Source of the DNA: Pascua guehoae | Taxonomy: Eukaryota > Basidiomycota > Tremellomycetes > Trichosporonales > Trichosporonaceae | Assembly (NCBI GenBank): GCA_001600415.1 | Contig: BCJX01000004.1 | Span: 2,277,524 to 2,322,889 of the forward strand | Reading direction: 5' to 3' | DNA length: 45,366 bases | Shown: positions 32,529 through 44,676 of the stretch, in pieces | Layout of the letters: every line of letters begins with the position of its first letter | Position numbering within the stretch: the first letter of the stretch is position 1 | Translations under genes and position numbers: made by a program | Notes under the pieces: generated by a model | What the model saw: only the letters and a program-made list of their open reading frames with translations | Databases searched by the model: none | What the model was told of the DNA's origin: nothing

Positions 32529-33281
32529 GAGTGGAAGTTTGGGGAGGGTCCGGGAGCTCGAGGAGGGGAGAGGGGAGGTGGGACGAGGAGAAGACGCCGC
32601 GGCTCGGAGGGCGGGTTCGAGATGCGCCCACGCTGCGTGCCAGTCTTGAGGACGGGTACAACGCGCCGATGGGCCTACGGGACCTACGTCGAACCCAGCG
32701 CCATGCCAATCTCGACGACGGCTCAGAGGGAAGGAGGGAGGGTACTTTGGGTGGTTGCAATCTGATCTGGGATCTGATGGACCTTGACGAGGCTGTAATG
32801 CATGTAATGGCAGGCCCGTGTGCTCATGTAATGGCAGACCCTTGTGCTTGGCAGGACAATGCATCGCTCTTGTTTCTCTGTCGTCGGCGCTGCTGTAAAG
32901 TCCGGGCTGTCGGCCTGGGGCTTGTGGGTCTGGAAGGGGGGCAGGACTTGCGGACTTGCAGAGCGTTTCTACGGCCGGTGGGCCCGTTGCAGCCCAGCAA
33001 CGCGCGCGCACTGTTAATTATACGGCCGTGATGTACTTCGCTGCCAGGTGCAATGTTGCAGACCTGTACCATGGTGCAAGGAGGAAACCGTTGACTGCTG
33101 CTGCATGCTGCAGGGTGGACGCAGACCTCGAGCACCCGCTGCGGATCCCAAGTGTCCAAAGTGCCACACTCCGTGCAGCCACGATTGCCTCCACCCCGAC
33201 GTCATACCCGCCCACGTTCCTGCTACCTATACCAACGCCTCGTCTAACTCTTCTGTTCCTCTCACCTCTGATTCACTCACG
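32529..33281. other. Intergenic region, no gene seen
   Basis: About 750 bp between two plus-strand genes. It shows a near-direct repeat, CATGTAATGGCAGNCCNTGTGCT, around 32799-32847, and C/T-rich sequence just before the next start. No RNA gene or domain-bearing ORF is seen. Confidence 0.5.
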
Positions 33282-34433
33282 ATGGCATCCCAGGCCCAGA
33301 ACGACACGTCCCATCCAACCCCTACGGGCCCCTCAGCCCCGACCCCGACCCCGACCTCGACCTCGGCGCACCCCGCACCCGAACCCGAACCCCCCCCCGA
33401 ACCCGACCTGCACGACCTGATCGCCCACTACCTCTCGTCCTACTACCCCTCGGCCCTCCCCTCCTTCCTCTCCGCGACGGGCACGGCGGACCCCGCCCGC
33501 CGCCCCGCCCCGCAGCCCGACCTGCCCACGCTCGTCGCCGAGGCGAGCGCGGCCGCGCTGGCCGCCAAGCTGGGGCGTGTCTCGCTCTCTGACAACACCC
33601 CCAAGGAGGAGGGGGCAGGCGGGAGGTGGGGCGGAGTATCCCTCGAGTCCATGGCGGCCGCCACTCTCCCACCCTCGGCGAGTCTCACCGCCACGACCCG
33701 CACATATGAAGTGTCAGCGGCCAATCTCTTGGCCGTGTTGGTGACGACGGTGCCGCGCCGCAGGTTTGATACGGGGATCGCGGAGTATGTGTGCGCGCGG
33801 GCGCGGGCGGTGGTCGTCGCGAGTGCGGATCGGATGGTGCGGGTGCTTGATTATGCGACGGGGGAGGTGAGTTTGTGGCTCTGGTGTGGGGTGGGGTTGG
33901 GGGTGTGGTTGTGTCGTGTGGTTGTGTCGTGAGGTTGGGTGATTGGGTGGTTGCGTAGTCGGGTGGCCGTGTGTTGTGTTGGGCCGTGAGCCGGCTGAGT
34001 GGTGTCGAGGGTACTGGCGGGGTTGGTCCAGCCTCAAAGAGGGCCGTCGAGATTCCCGGCAGGCGGCGGAGCAGCGGCCCTGCTGGGGTGAGGTAGGGCG
34101 GTGCGTTGTTGCTAAAGCAGACTGGGGCGGCATTGATGAGCGACCAGTGCCGTGGTGTAGCGTAGCGCGGAAAGGTGAAGAGTGGACCGCGGTGTAGGGT
34201 GGTGTCGTGTCCGCAGTAGTGTCACACAAGGCAGGCGAGGGCAGAGAGCGGGAGCTGGTGTAGGACTGGGTGCCATGGGCGCCGGGCTCAGGTGGAGTGG
34301 GCATACGACTGTGTGGCAGAGAGTACAGGACCTAGTGGGGTGCGGAGTGCGAGAGTGGGAGAGAGTGGATGAGCTCTGCAGCGAGCCAAGACTCCCGAGA
34401 GACAGCAGCCACGGGTGCGCCTGCACGCGGAGA

Positions 34434-34478
<45 letters not shown>

Positions 34479-34491
34479 CCGCTCTCTCCTC

Positions 34492-34536
<45 letters not shown>

Positions 34537-36409
34537 NNNNNNNNNNNNNNNNNNNNNNNNNTAACTCCCAGGTCCTCGAGATCCTCGAGCCGCACCGCGC
34601 GCCCGTGCTGTGCGTCGCGCAGCACCCGACCAACCCCCGCTACCTCGTCACGGGCAGCATGGACGGGACGGCCGCGCTCTCGGACCTGATCACCGGCGAC
34701 GTGGTGCAGACATTCCCGTGCCGCAAGTTCGTAGTCCGCGTCGCCTTTTCCCCCGACGGGCGGTGGTTCGCGACGGCGAGCTACGACGCCAGTGTCGTCG
34801 TGTACGAGGCGGTGGGGCCGGCGCACCCTCCCAGGGACGAGGACGACTATCTCGACTCGGGCGACGAGCACGACTTTGCACACGCCCCGCAGCTGCGGTA
34901 CGTCGAGCGCCACCGGCTCACCACCGAGTCCAACCAGGGCGGCCTGGGCGCCGCGTCCGGCAACCCCGAGACCCTCATGTTTTCGCCTGATGGAAAGTAC
35001 CTCCTCTTCACCGTCAGGGGCAGCCATGAGCTGCACTATTTGGGTCTCCCGCCGGCGCCCCGCACCGACGGCGAAACCGCCTCGGGAGACTCTACAGTCG
35101 CCAACTGGACGTGGCCACGGACCACAAAGAGCTTCAACCCCAGCCCGCACGACACGCACGTCTCGTTCGCCGTCCTCGATATCGCCCTCCACCCCAGCGG
35201 ACGCATGCTCGCGTGCGTCACCGGCGACCATGCCGGCAACGCCGGCGAGCGCGTGCTGCTCTACGGCGTCGAGCCGGGCGAGGTGGGTTCTGCCGGTTGT
35301 GGTGTTTCTGGTGTCTCTGGGGCTTCTGCTGTGACTTGCGGCCCTGCTTCGGGTGTCTCTTGGTGGTTCTCCTGCCACTTCTGGCAAGGTTTTCTTGCTT
35401 CTGGACGGTGCTTCTGGTGCTTCTGGTGTTTCTCATACCTCCCGTGTCTCCAACAGTGCTTTGCTTCTGGTAGCCTGCGCTTCCGGCTTGCTTCTCGCAG
35501 GTTTCTAGCTTCTGGCTTCCGAATACTGGCATTCAAGAGGCTAGGGACGATGGGTCTTGACTGTGGCTGGGCGGACCTCCCCACCCGCTGGCAGCCGGAC
35601 GGACCTGCTCGTCCTCAGCCGCCACTCTGCATGTTCCGCGTGATCCGCACTGGCACTGCCTGGTGTCGCTGCTCCACAAGTGGTCGATCCGCGTCGCCGC
35701 TCGCAGGTGGATCAGGCCTAAATCAATCATTCCACTGTTCCTGATCACCTGTCCCAGAAGGGCGCGCATCATGCTGTTCATCATGCGGGGAGCGGAAGTA
35801 GGAAGCAGGAAGCGGAAGTAGGAAGCAGGAAGCAGGAAGCTTGGCGGTGGTCGCTGTGGAGTGGTCCATCTATCTCATCTGTTTCGCTGTTTCCCCTTCC
35901 TTCTTCCTTGACCTGCTTCTGATCTTGGTCTTGACGGTCTTGTCATCCTCGCATTCGCCAGATCCTCCTCGACCCATTGCGGATCCCTACCTGGAGATCC
36001 AGCGTCTCCTTATCACTGTGCTCTTCGGCCCTTTCTGCCCCTTTTCTTAGCCCCCTCACCCCCTCCTCTCCCTCCCTCCTCCTCCCCTTTACACCCCCAC
36101 TAACCCCAGACAACCCGCCTCGCGACGCTCTGGACAGGCACCGAATCCGACCCCTATGTCATGCCCCGCGTCGCCTGGCTCCCGGACGGCAGCGGCCTGG
36201 TCACATCCACGCCCACGGGCCACATCAACCTGCTCGCCCTCGACGGCCAGGTCCGCTCGAGCCTCAAGGTACATGGCGCGCGCCAGGGCGTGCCGGGGAC
36301 CAGCGATGTGGTGCGCGACATTGCTGTTGTGGAGAGCGGGCAGGGGCAGGGGGAGGGATGGGAGGTTGTGAGTGTTGGGTATGATCGGTGTGTGAGGATA
36401 TCCAAGTAG
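33282..36409 (+). CDS. LisH plus WD40-repeat protein
   Basis: Spliced model: exons 33282-33866, 34572-35282 and 36110-36409, all phase 0, 531 aa. After a Pro/Thr-rich start, residues about 48-75 (DLHDLIAHYLSSYYPSALPSFL) fit a LisH dimerisation motif. WD40-type blades follow: VCARARAVVVASADRMVRVLDYATGE, HRAPVLCVAQHPTNPRYLVTGSMDGT..LSDL, VRVAFSPDGRWFATASYDASVVVYEA, LMFSPDGKYLLFTV, LDIALHPSGRMLACVTGD, VAWLPDGSGLVTSTPTGHINLLAL and VVSVGYDRCVRISK. That gives about seven blades, enough for one propeller. The partner and process are unknown; LisH/WD40 proteins are usually adaptors in complexes such as ubiquitin ligases or chromatin factors. The two introns are long (about 705 and 827 nt). The first contains poly-C tracts and an N gap, so its true length and the acceptor side are unverified. 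The joint TGE|VLEILEPH is a sensible blade boundary. Confidence 0.75.
34436..34561. other. Two poly-C tracts and a 25-N assembly gap inside an intron
   Basis: C runs of 42 nt (34436-34477) and 42 nt (34495-34536), separated by GCCGCTCTCTCCTCTAA, are followed by 25 Ns (34537-34561). This is either a real homopolymer that broke the assembly or an artefact. It lies within intron 1 of the WD40 gene, just before the acceptor. Confidence 0.95.
35285..35530. repeat. TTCTGG-type interspersed repeat in WD40-gene intron 2
   Basis: TTCTGGTG, TTCTTGCTTCTGG and close variants recur more than ten times over about 240 bp. They lie in the first third of the 827-nt intron and encode nothing recognisable in any frame. 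Confidence 0.7.
35792..35842. repeat. GGAAGC(G/A)GGAAGTA tandem repeat
   Basis: Seven units of 7 bp, GGAAGCR or GGAAGTA, in a row inside WD40-gene intron 2. Confidence 0.8.
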
Positions 36410-37200
36410 TGAGGATATCCGAATTAGGGAGATGTGTGAGTGTTAAGAAGGTGGGGGCGGGGATGGGGATGGGTGGGGACGGACATGAGGATGGGGATGG
36501 GGATGGGGAAGACGGCGACGCCGTGCGGCTTTCCTGGGTACAGGGGCAACCTTCTGTAGACGACGGAGACAGCCCGTGGTGCGGCGGAGGACACGAAGGA
36601 CACGGAAAACAGGTTTACAAAGAATTACACAACCATGGCGCAGAGTTTCGCCCATATCGCATGCAAAAGGACTGTGATTATGAGCAGAGCACGCAGCCCT
36701 TGGCCATGTACAAGCCCATGTACCGTACCTGAACCATAACAATTTTAGGTGCTTGTACGCACCGCAACAGTATCTGGCGAGTAGACACATGGCCGAACAA
36801 CTGTCAGTGACGTGAGCAACCATGCAGCCGTGGTGCCGAGGCCAGGGATTCTAAACTTTGTGCATATCATTCCAACATTCCAGCCATTCCACCCCATCTC
36901 GTCCATGCAATGAACAAGGCCGTGTACGGCCACCGCGTCTCCAATGCCGTGTGTAGTTTTGCCATAATGCACAGCTGTGCCCGTGGTTGTGCGGCAGTAT
37001 GTCCAGAGCGGCCGCAGCCTGCGATTGCGGTGCCCATTACCCTAGGTCCGGGGTCATCACGTCCGTCTCGTCGTAGCGTCGTAAGGGTTTGGTGGTGTCA
37101 ACAGCCGACTGCAGCCGGTTGGTCTCGTCGGCGCCTCGGGTCCATTTCGTGCGATTCACGCTCCTGTTCTCCTCCCCCTCTCCTCCCCTATGACTCGGGC
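36410..37200. other. Convergent intergenic region, no gene seen
   Basis: About 790 bp between the 3' ends of the WD40 gene (plus) and the lipase-like gene (minus). It holds a GGGGATGGGGATG repeat at 36458-36510 and a few multi-frame short ORFs. No tRNA or domain is seen. Confidence 0.5.
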
Positions 37201-39304
37201 CTACTTCTTATCCTCCTCGCTATCGCCCTCGCTCTCGCCGCCGACCTCCTCGTCCCAATCCCAGCGCGGCTGGCGTGGGCTGGTAAAGGGCGAGAGCGCG
37301 GCCGAGACAGCGGTGGGGAGGGCAAATGCGTCGCCCTCGAGCTCTGCGTCGAGGAGATGGAGACCTGCGGCCTGCATGTCGCCGACCATGAGGCGGGGTG
37401 TGTCTGCGTAGCTCTGGAGGCGGGGGGATTTGGCGGCGCGGAGGGCATGGCGCGAGGCGCGGACGGCGGCGCGGGCGCGGGGCGACGAGGGGCCCTGGCT
37501 GAGGGTGGTGAGGGAGAGGGTGCTGAGGGCGGGGGAGATTGCGGGCGAGGGCGTATGGAGGGAGCGGGCGGGGCGGGGGGGCGAGAGCGTGTCGGTGGGG
37601 ACGTGGAGGTGGGCCGTGTCTGCGAGGTTTGCTGGGTCAAAGTGGGCGTGTGCGTGTGCGACGGGGGACGAGATGGGGGTAATGTCGTCGTCGAGGTCGT
37701 CGTCTGCGAGGAGGTCGCGGAGCCACGTGTCGAGCTGGGCGTAGACGTCGCTCGACTCTTGGCTAAAGTGGGGGAAGACTGTAAAGTCGTGAATGGCGTC
37801 GGTCGAGCAGACAAACTTGTCGACCGTGGCCGTCTTGCGCGTGCGTGCTGCCTGGATGCGGGCGTAGAGTTCGGAAATCTCGAGCGCGAGCCGCTCGGCG
37901 CCGCCATAGCACGAAAAGACGGGGGGGAAATTTTCAAACGAGTTGGGTCCCCGGCGGCCGCAGGGGAGGAAGAGCGATGCGGGCGACAGGTAAGGGGTTT
38001 CGTGGACTGCCGACGGGGACATTGCGCGGGTCAGGACCGACGAGGCAAAGAGGCCAAACCGGTCGTCGATCATGTCGCTCTCCACATTGTGTGCCAGACT
38101 CTCGGGCGTCCACATGTGTGTGAATCCCAGATCGCACCAGGGCGAGAACAGAATCATGCCGCGCGGACCACGCAGGCCGAGCGCGGGGCCCTCGTCGCGC
38201 AGGAAGCGCGCGAGCGCCAGCGCCAAGTGGCCACCGGCACTGTCGCCGCAGAAGATAATGTCGCGCTCGTCGACACCCTCAGAGATCAGAAACGCATACG
38301 ACGAAATCGCATCGAGGAGCGGGAGAGGCCACGGCGCCGTCCCGGCCAGCCGGTAGTCGACCGACAGCACGTGCCGGATGGGCGTGTGTGCCACGAGCGC
38401 CTTGGGGATGCTCGACGTCAGGTCCGTCTCGGCACTGGTGCCAATCACGTAGCCGCCGCCGTGGAAGTTGAGCACGACCGGGTCGCCCGGGTTGAGCGGC
38501 CGGCGCGCGGACCGAGCGTGCTTTTTGCGCCCGGTAAACCAAAACGCCGGAATGGGCGCAAACCCATACTCGTCCTCGGGCAGCGCCTTGTGGTTCCACT
38601 TGTGTGACCCCGACGTAAACTGCGCAATCCACTCGCCACGCTCGCTCGTCGCCTGCAGCTCGTCGAGCGCAGACGCCGCATACCCCCGCAACCACGTCGC
38701 GGGCGCCGCGGGGATCGTCACCGGGTGCGAGTGCGTGAGCAGCTTTGGGTCGAGCGGGCGCGAATAGTCGCGCCCAAGATTGTCCAGCTCGCACGCAGCC
38801 ACCATGGCACCCAGACGCCGCGCCCACCGCACACGCAGGCACCGCGTCAGGCTCCAGCTCGCCCGCGGACGGTTCCACTTGGGCATGTAGTAGACCGCCC
38901 AGCACGGCACAAAGACAAACAGCCCCACAAGCAGGGAGAAGACAATGTACAGCTTGCGCAGCAGCGGGTGCCGCGACAGCACATTGTGCTGTGTCGACGC
39001 CATCTGCGTGTCAGCAAGTCGACGATACCGCGATGCATGCTCAAACCCCCTACTCCCCGCCACTTACCAACCGCGTCCTGATCGATTCCGACGTCATCTC
39101 GCCCCAGTGCTCGTCGACGACCGGCTCGCGCGACTTGGTGTGCACGCTGTAGACGGCCTGTCCGCGGACACCCGCGCTGGCCGGCCGGTCACGCCGCGTG
39201 CGCCGCTGGCGGTCGCGTTGGTCGCGCTGCTGTTGGTCCTGCTCGCGTACACGCTGGCGAAGTGCCGGGCGCGCACCCGACATTGGCGCCGTTTGTTGCA
39301 CCAT
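37201..39304 (-). CDS. Membrane-anchored alpha/beta hydrolase, hormone-sensitive lipase family
   Basis: Spliced model: exons 39304-39068 and 39003-37201 (64-nt intron, GTAAGT/CGCAG), 679 aa. Exon 1 encodes a basic, Gln/Arg-rich cytosolic tail and starts in a good context (AAACATGG). A single transmembrane helix lies at about 98-119 (LYIVFSLLVGLFVFVPCWAV). The hydrolase domain has the oxyanion-hole HGGGYVIGT (about 260-268), the nucleophile elbow GDSAGG (Ser about 334), an acidic residue in the GGAERLALE region (about 449) and His484 in DAIHDFTVFP. This is the order and spacing of the HSL (bacterial class IV) esterase/lipase family. The C-terminal 180 residues are disordered, Ala/Ser/Pro-rich and end in an acidic tail. 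It probably hydrolyses acyl esters at a membrane, ER or lipid-droplet surface; the substrate is unknown. Starting at the exon-2 Met would still give a full hydrolase. Confidence 0.85.
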
Positions 39305-41556
39305 GTTTGTGTTCTTTTTGCCGTTTTGGTCGTGTGACCGTGATACCGGGTGGTGGTGGGTGGTGGTGGTGGCCTACGGTGGTGGACGACAAAGACACAG
39401 TCGATGCCAATGACAAAGCCAGGTGACTCGCCTTGGAAGAAAGAAGAAGAACAAGACAGTCGTACGAGTCGTCGAGATAAGTACTCCCTACCCCCGCCCG
39501 CCCGCGATCCGAGCAGACCCAGAACCCACCCACACCCGACCGGCAGAGCTTGGCCGCGCCGGCTCGTCGGCTCGGGGTTTGCCTCCCAATGCCGCAGCCG
39601 CCCGCCGAGCGGATTCTGAAACGCCCCCGCTCGTGTGTCCGAAGAAACCGGCAACCGAACGCGTGCACAGGCCGAAAGGTCGACGTTGTGGTGGATGGTG
39701 TCTCGCGCAATGTTGCGTGTTGTGTGTTGCGTGTGCGCGCACCTAAGCGGCGTGTGCGGTTTCAAGTGTGCCTCTCCTTGCAAAAACGGCCTGCAGCGAT
39801 GGCGCGGCGGCTCGGCGCCCGGTGGTGGCCCCTGCGGCTGGGCGCGAGCGGGAAAAAGGGGTCGCAAATGTTGGAGTAGGCGTCTCAGCGCAGTGTGGAG
39901 CGATAACCGCTGACAAAGGGGCTGGGTGAAAGTTTGCCGTGGGTGGTCGTGTGAGCAGTTGAGAAAAAAAAAAAGACAAGCCCGGTTGTAGATGGATGGA
40001 ACCAAACTATGGCCATCTGCCACAAGAGTGCTCTGATACAGTACATGGAGATTACGTCATTTTGCCAAGCTTCAAGCTCTGCCGCCACCCAACAGCAGCC
40101 ACCGCCACCATTTGACAATCAGCCACCACTTACAAGATGAATGCTCCAGCCTCGCTGCATCTCTTTCAGCGTCACATCTGTATATAAACAAACAAGCAAA
40201 CAAAGCAGTGCGGAGCGTGCGCCGACAACCTTTGTTGTTGTTGATGCGGGATAAACATAGAATCGAGAGAGGGAATTTCTTCCCACAGTGCAGGGAGGCA
40301 AATCAAGTGCGGTGGTGAAACTCGCCCATGGCCCACTGGGCGGTTAGCGTGCGGGAATAAATACACATTCTCACTGGCCATTGATATCGCATCCATCCTG
40401 TACTGTACTACTGTACGGTGCATGCATACGTGTAGCCTAGGTGACAACAACATGGAGATGAACATATAACCACAAACACACACACCATCCGTCTTGTTGT
40501 CTACAACTCATCCCTCGTTGTCAAACGTCGCCAGTCGTCGTTGCCTTGTGCATTCAGGCAGTACTCTGGTACGCTGGGTAGGTTTTGCGGAGGAATACAG
40601 AGCCCACGTGTCTAGGCTCTTTATTCTCAGGCACAGGCGACTACAACAGCCTGGGTTTTACACGGTACACGTTACGGCATCCATACGCCCCTCTGGCCCC
40701 CGATTTGGATGCGTTCGACGTGTCGGCCTACTACTGTACGCACCACCCAGGACTCTGCCGCACCGCACAGCACAGCACCGCCCCCCCCCTGCGGCGTCTC
40801 CACCCTGGAGCCTTGAGGCCTGCCTGCCTGCCAGCCTTTTGACTCGTTGCTTGGCATTACCTGACAGAGGACAACAACAACTGCCGTCTCATTCTCCGTA
40901 GAGCAGCAGTGGCATGGTGGCAACCACCACCACGGCCAACTTTGAAACATCATTTCTCACTCCACCAACACTCGACGCCACACCACGCCACGCCTCGCTC
41001 GCATTCAATCAAACGTCGTTTGCTGCCCACCTTACCTCTGCTTGCCATTATCCACTCGTCGACAGACGTGGGTCTCTGTTTTTTTATCAACGGCGGCGGT
41101 CCGGTTTGCCGATCGGGGCCGAGACCCTGCGCCAGTGGAGTCAACAACAGCGGGATCATCCATCCATCTCAACCCATCCATCCAGTCCCACCTGTCCCAC
41201 CTGTGCACCTGTCCACCTGTCCACTTTGCATCCTGCATCCAGGTTTGTCCTCGACGCCACTCACCCGACCCACGCCGCCTTATCCTTAGGCCTTACTCGC
41301 CTCCCACGCCTGATCACCAACCTAGGTCTGTGTGGTGGTGGATACGTACGTGACGTGACGGACACAAACGCGTAGCGTAGCACAGACATTCAACTCGCCC
41401 CTTTGGGCAACACACCCTTGCCACACCAAACGCGCAACATTCAAAGCACACTACTACCCACCACCACCACTTTTCTTCTTCTTCTCCTTCTCCCCTTCCC
41501 ACCCACCCACCGGCACCACCCTCGCGTCCTAGCTCGTAGGCAGCGGACAGGACAGC
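39305..41556. other. Divergent intergenic region, no gene seen
   Basis: About 2.25 kb between the lipase-like gene (minus) and the MFS gene (plus). It contains an A run at 39963-39974, lower-GC sequence at 40000-40480 and a CACCTGTCC/CATCCATC-type repeat at 41159-41225. C/T-rich sequence runs up to the MFS start. ORFs are short and domain-free. Confidence 0.5.
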
Positions 41557-44500
41557 ATGCCGCCAACACCCACGCCGCCCGAGCACCTCCCCCTCCCGCC
41601 CCTCCCGGACAGCACGAGCAGCTCGCTCCGCACCGGGTACGACGACGACGAGGATGACATGCCCACGCCGTCACCGTCGCCCTCTCCGTCCCCGCGGCGG
41701 CTGTCGCGCAACGCGGCAAGCGGACAGCGCGCGTCGCTCGGCGTCGCGTCCTTGAACGACCCCGAGTCGCTCGGCGTGTTCGCCCCGCGGCGGATCAGCC
41801 AGGCGCGCCCGAGTTTCTCGACGCTCCGCAGCAATCGCACCAGGCGCACCTCGCGCGCTAGCAGAGTGGGACCGATCGCGCTCGACGACGACGACGACGC
41901 GCCAAAGCTCCCCACACTCGTGCCCGGGATCAGGCCCGCGTACTCGACCCCGCTCCCCTTGCTTCCCATTACGGTCCTCTGCATTGTGCGTGACTACCTC
42001 GGAGCCTCGCCACACCACACAGCACCAGCACTAACACTCCCAGGCTATGCTCTCCGAGCTCCTCTCGGCCAACCTCTCCCAGCCGTTCATGCTCAAGATG
42101 GTCGAGCGTGCGTTGCCGCACACTGGGCAGTGCTAACTCTAGGCTTCTTCCTCGACGCGGGAAATCCCCCGTCTAGCCAGCTCGAAGCTGACGCAGCATT
42201 ATGGACTGGTGCGTCGCCTGATGCCTGAGGCCCGTCCCCCCGATACTGATAACACCCCAGGTAACCTCGTGTCTGCCTTCTACATTACCCAGTTCTTTAC
42301 GTCGCTGCTGTGGAGCGGCATTGCCGACCGGCACGGTCGTCGTGCCGTCCTCGTCGCCAGCATGACGGTGAGTGCAGCAAACCCCGGTGTCACGACGTTT
42401 GCTGACCAGCTTCCCCAGGGCTCGGGCCTCGGTACGGAAAACGCTGGCTGATATGTACTAACCCCCAGCCCTTCTCATGTTTGGCACGTCCACATCGGTG
42501 AGTCACCTGTCTGTTGATGGTATCGTAGCCCAGCTGACCCCCACCAGCTCCCCGAGGCAATCTGCGTACGCTTGATCCAGGGTATCTTTGGCGGTGCCAT
42601 CGGTGTGGTATGTTGACAAACAACTCACCCCCGCTCGCCGCTGATGACAGTTCCGCGGCTCGATCCGTGACATTACCGACGACACGAACGCGACGCGCGC
42701 CTATGCCATGCTCGGCTTCTGCTGGGGTCTGGGCGGTGTCATTGGACCCGTGGGTTGCAACATGACCTACACCTTACTAACCCCAGATCATTGGTGGTGT
42801 GTTCGAGAACCCAGAGGTCAACTTTGCAGGCACCTTCCTCGGCCGCATCAAGATCTTCCAGCGTCTCCCGTACTTTCTCCCCACACTCCTCGGTGGCTCG
42901 ATCATGTTCTTCGGAGCGATTCTCGCCTGTTTCCTGTCGTGGGACGGTGGTGTGCGCGGCGGCTCGCGCATCCAGCTCGAGATGGAAAAGGACGAGCCCC
43001 TCGTCCCGGCACGCACCGACACGGCATCCCCTGTGCCTGCTGCCAACCAGACCCCGGCGAGCTCTGCCATGCGCATCCACAGGCCAAGCCGCCTCTTCAC
43101 CCCGGCACCAGAAACCCCACTAGGACAGTCGGCGCAGGGCGGCCAGTCGGCGTTTGGCACCTCTGCAGCCAGAATGCGCCACGACAGCATGGCCAGTCTT
43201 GGTACCGCCTATGGGTATGTATTTAGCCAGTGTACTAGCTCATACTGATCAACAGCTACGGTGGTATTCGTTCCAAGCACCCGACGCTCGCTGCGCGCCG
43301 TGCCATCGAGGCTGCCCGGCGAGCCTCGGCTGTGGCGGGCCACGGTGAAACTGAGGAGGACGACCCGCGGCGCGTCAGCCTCGCGACCAAGTTCCTGCTT
43401 GCCAATGACGACAATACGTTCAACATTAACGACCTCTGGCTTTCGGCTGCTGTGGCACAGGACACGGCAGTGTTTGACGACGATGACGAGTATGACGAAG
43501 GAATTGACGACGAAGAGGCGTTGGACGACCGCGAGTCTCTGGCGCCCACAGAGCGCGACGATACCCCTCTGCAGTCGACGAACGTATCGCCAAATCGCGC
43601 GCGCGGATACTCTACTCTGAGCCGCAGCGGCCGGGGCCGCGCAGTCAGCGGCGCAAGCGGCTTCAGCCGCTTCCGTGCTCCGTCGATGGCGTCGCGCCGG
43701 TACAGCAACTCGTCTGCCGTCGTGCCGTCCATCTTTTCCAACATGGGCGTGTCCAACACGCCCGGTATTGCGGCATTTGAAGACGACGCTGCGTCGATTA
43801 ACGCAGACCCATTTTCGCCGCCCAACTCTGCCACGGCCCCCCGTCGGACCGGCGCGCCAACGGCCCTCACTGCGATCCACGAACGCGGCACGAGCAGCAG
43901 CCCTGCCACGACTATTGCCGGAGAAGAAGAGGAAAAGCCAGTGTCCCGCTGGAAGCTTCTCCCGCTCCTGGTCATTTGCCAGTACGGCCTCCTGTCGTGC
44001 CACGACTCGACCCACGGTCAGATTTTCCTCTCGTTTGTCATTACGCCGTACCCCTCGGGCGGCGTGGGCCTCAGCCCCGCAAACTACTCCGTGTTTGTCG
44101 CCATCATGTGCCTCGGCCAGCTTGTGTACCAGTTCTACCTCTTCCCGCGTCTCGGCCCGCCCCTCGGCCGCTTTAGCCACCTCCAAATGTTCCGCCTTGG
44201 TGCCGCCTTGTTCATCCCAGGCTACCTCCTGGTACCGCTTATCCGCTCCACGGCGTCGCCCGACAACCCGGGCAGCTTTATCACCATGACCGCGACGTGT
44301 CTCATCTCGGCTATCCGTTACTGCGGCGGTACCTTTGCGTACACGTCGATCATGATCTTGATTGTGAGTGAAGATGTCCCGCGTACGGGACGACTGCCAC
44401 CCTTGGGCGGGACTTAGGAACCCCCATTTCCCAAACTTAGATCGTACTCTTCAGGTTGCTGACACGCAGAACGCCATGACTCCCCCGCACCTGATCGGCC

Positions 44501-44676
44501 TCGCCAACGGTCTCGCCCAGAGTACCGTCTCGGTCGCGCGTTTCTTCGGCCCCGCCCTCGGCGGCGCCATCTGGAGCGCGAGCATCAACGGCAACCCGGA
44601 CGGGTACGCCTCGGGCTTCTACACGGTCACCATGTTTGCCATTGTCCAGGTACTCGGCTCGTTGTTCATCCGCTAA
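41557..44676 (+). CDS. Major facilitator superfamily transporter (ZIF/YCR023C-like, DHA1 type)
   Basis: Spliced model with eleven exons: 41557-41985, 42044-42107, 42143-42208, 42261-42367, 42419-42431, 42469-42497, 42548-42607, 42651-42749, 42787-43214, 43256-44363 and 44470-44676. The introns are 35-106 nt and the protein 869 aa. A disordered acidic N-terminal tail (about 1-130) precedes TM1 (LPLLPITVLCIAMLSELLSA). The MFS motif A is GIADRHGRRAVL, and the antiporter-like motif in TM5 is LGFCWGLGGVIGPIIGG. TM6 (LPTLLGGSIMFFGAILACFL) is followed by a central loop of about 300 residues, rich in Ser and acidic residues. TM7-12 run from WKLLPLLVICQYGLLS to FAIVQVLGSLFIR. The NAMTPPHLIGLANGLAQS signature near TM11 is typical of the ZIF1-like/YCR023C group, plasma- or vacuolar-membrane proton-coupled exporters. 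The substrate is not predictable. Frame continuity across ten introns and conserved MFS motifs at each junction make the model strong. Confidence 0.9.
42419..42431 (+). other. 13-nt microexon of the MFS gene
   Basis: GGCTCGGGCCTCG lies between a CCCCAG acceptor and a GTACGG donor. It is required to join SMT to GLALLMFGTST in frame at the TM3 start. Skipping it (13 nt) would shift the frame. Confidence 0.8.

Noticed and set aside
31259..33011. Minus-strand open frames of 421 and 490 codons
   Set aside because: They are antisense to exon 4 of the 29625-32528 gene, have Arg/Ala/Pro-biased composition and lack splice or domain support.
36910..38607. 565-codon open frame on the plus strand
   Set aside because: It lies opposite the HSL-type hydrolase, whose oxyanion-hole and GDSAGG motifs are on the minus strand. 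The plus-strand peptide is low-complexity with no domain: an antisense shadow in GC-rich DNA.
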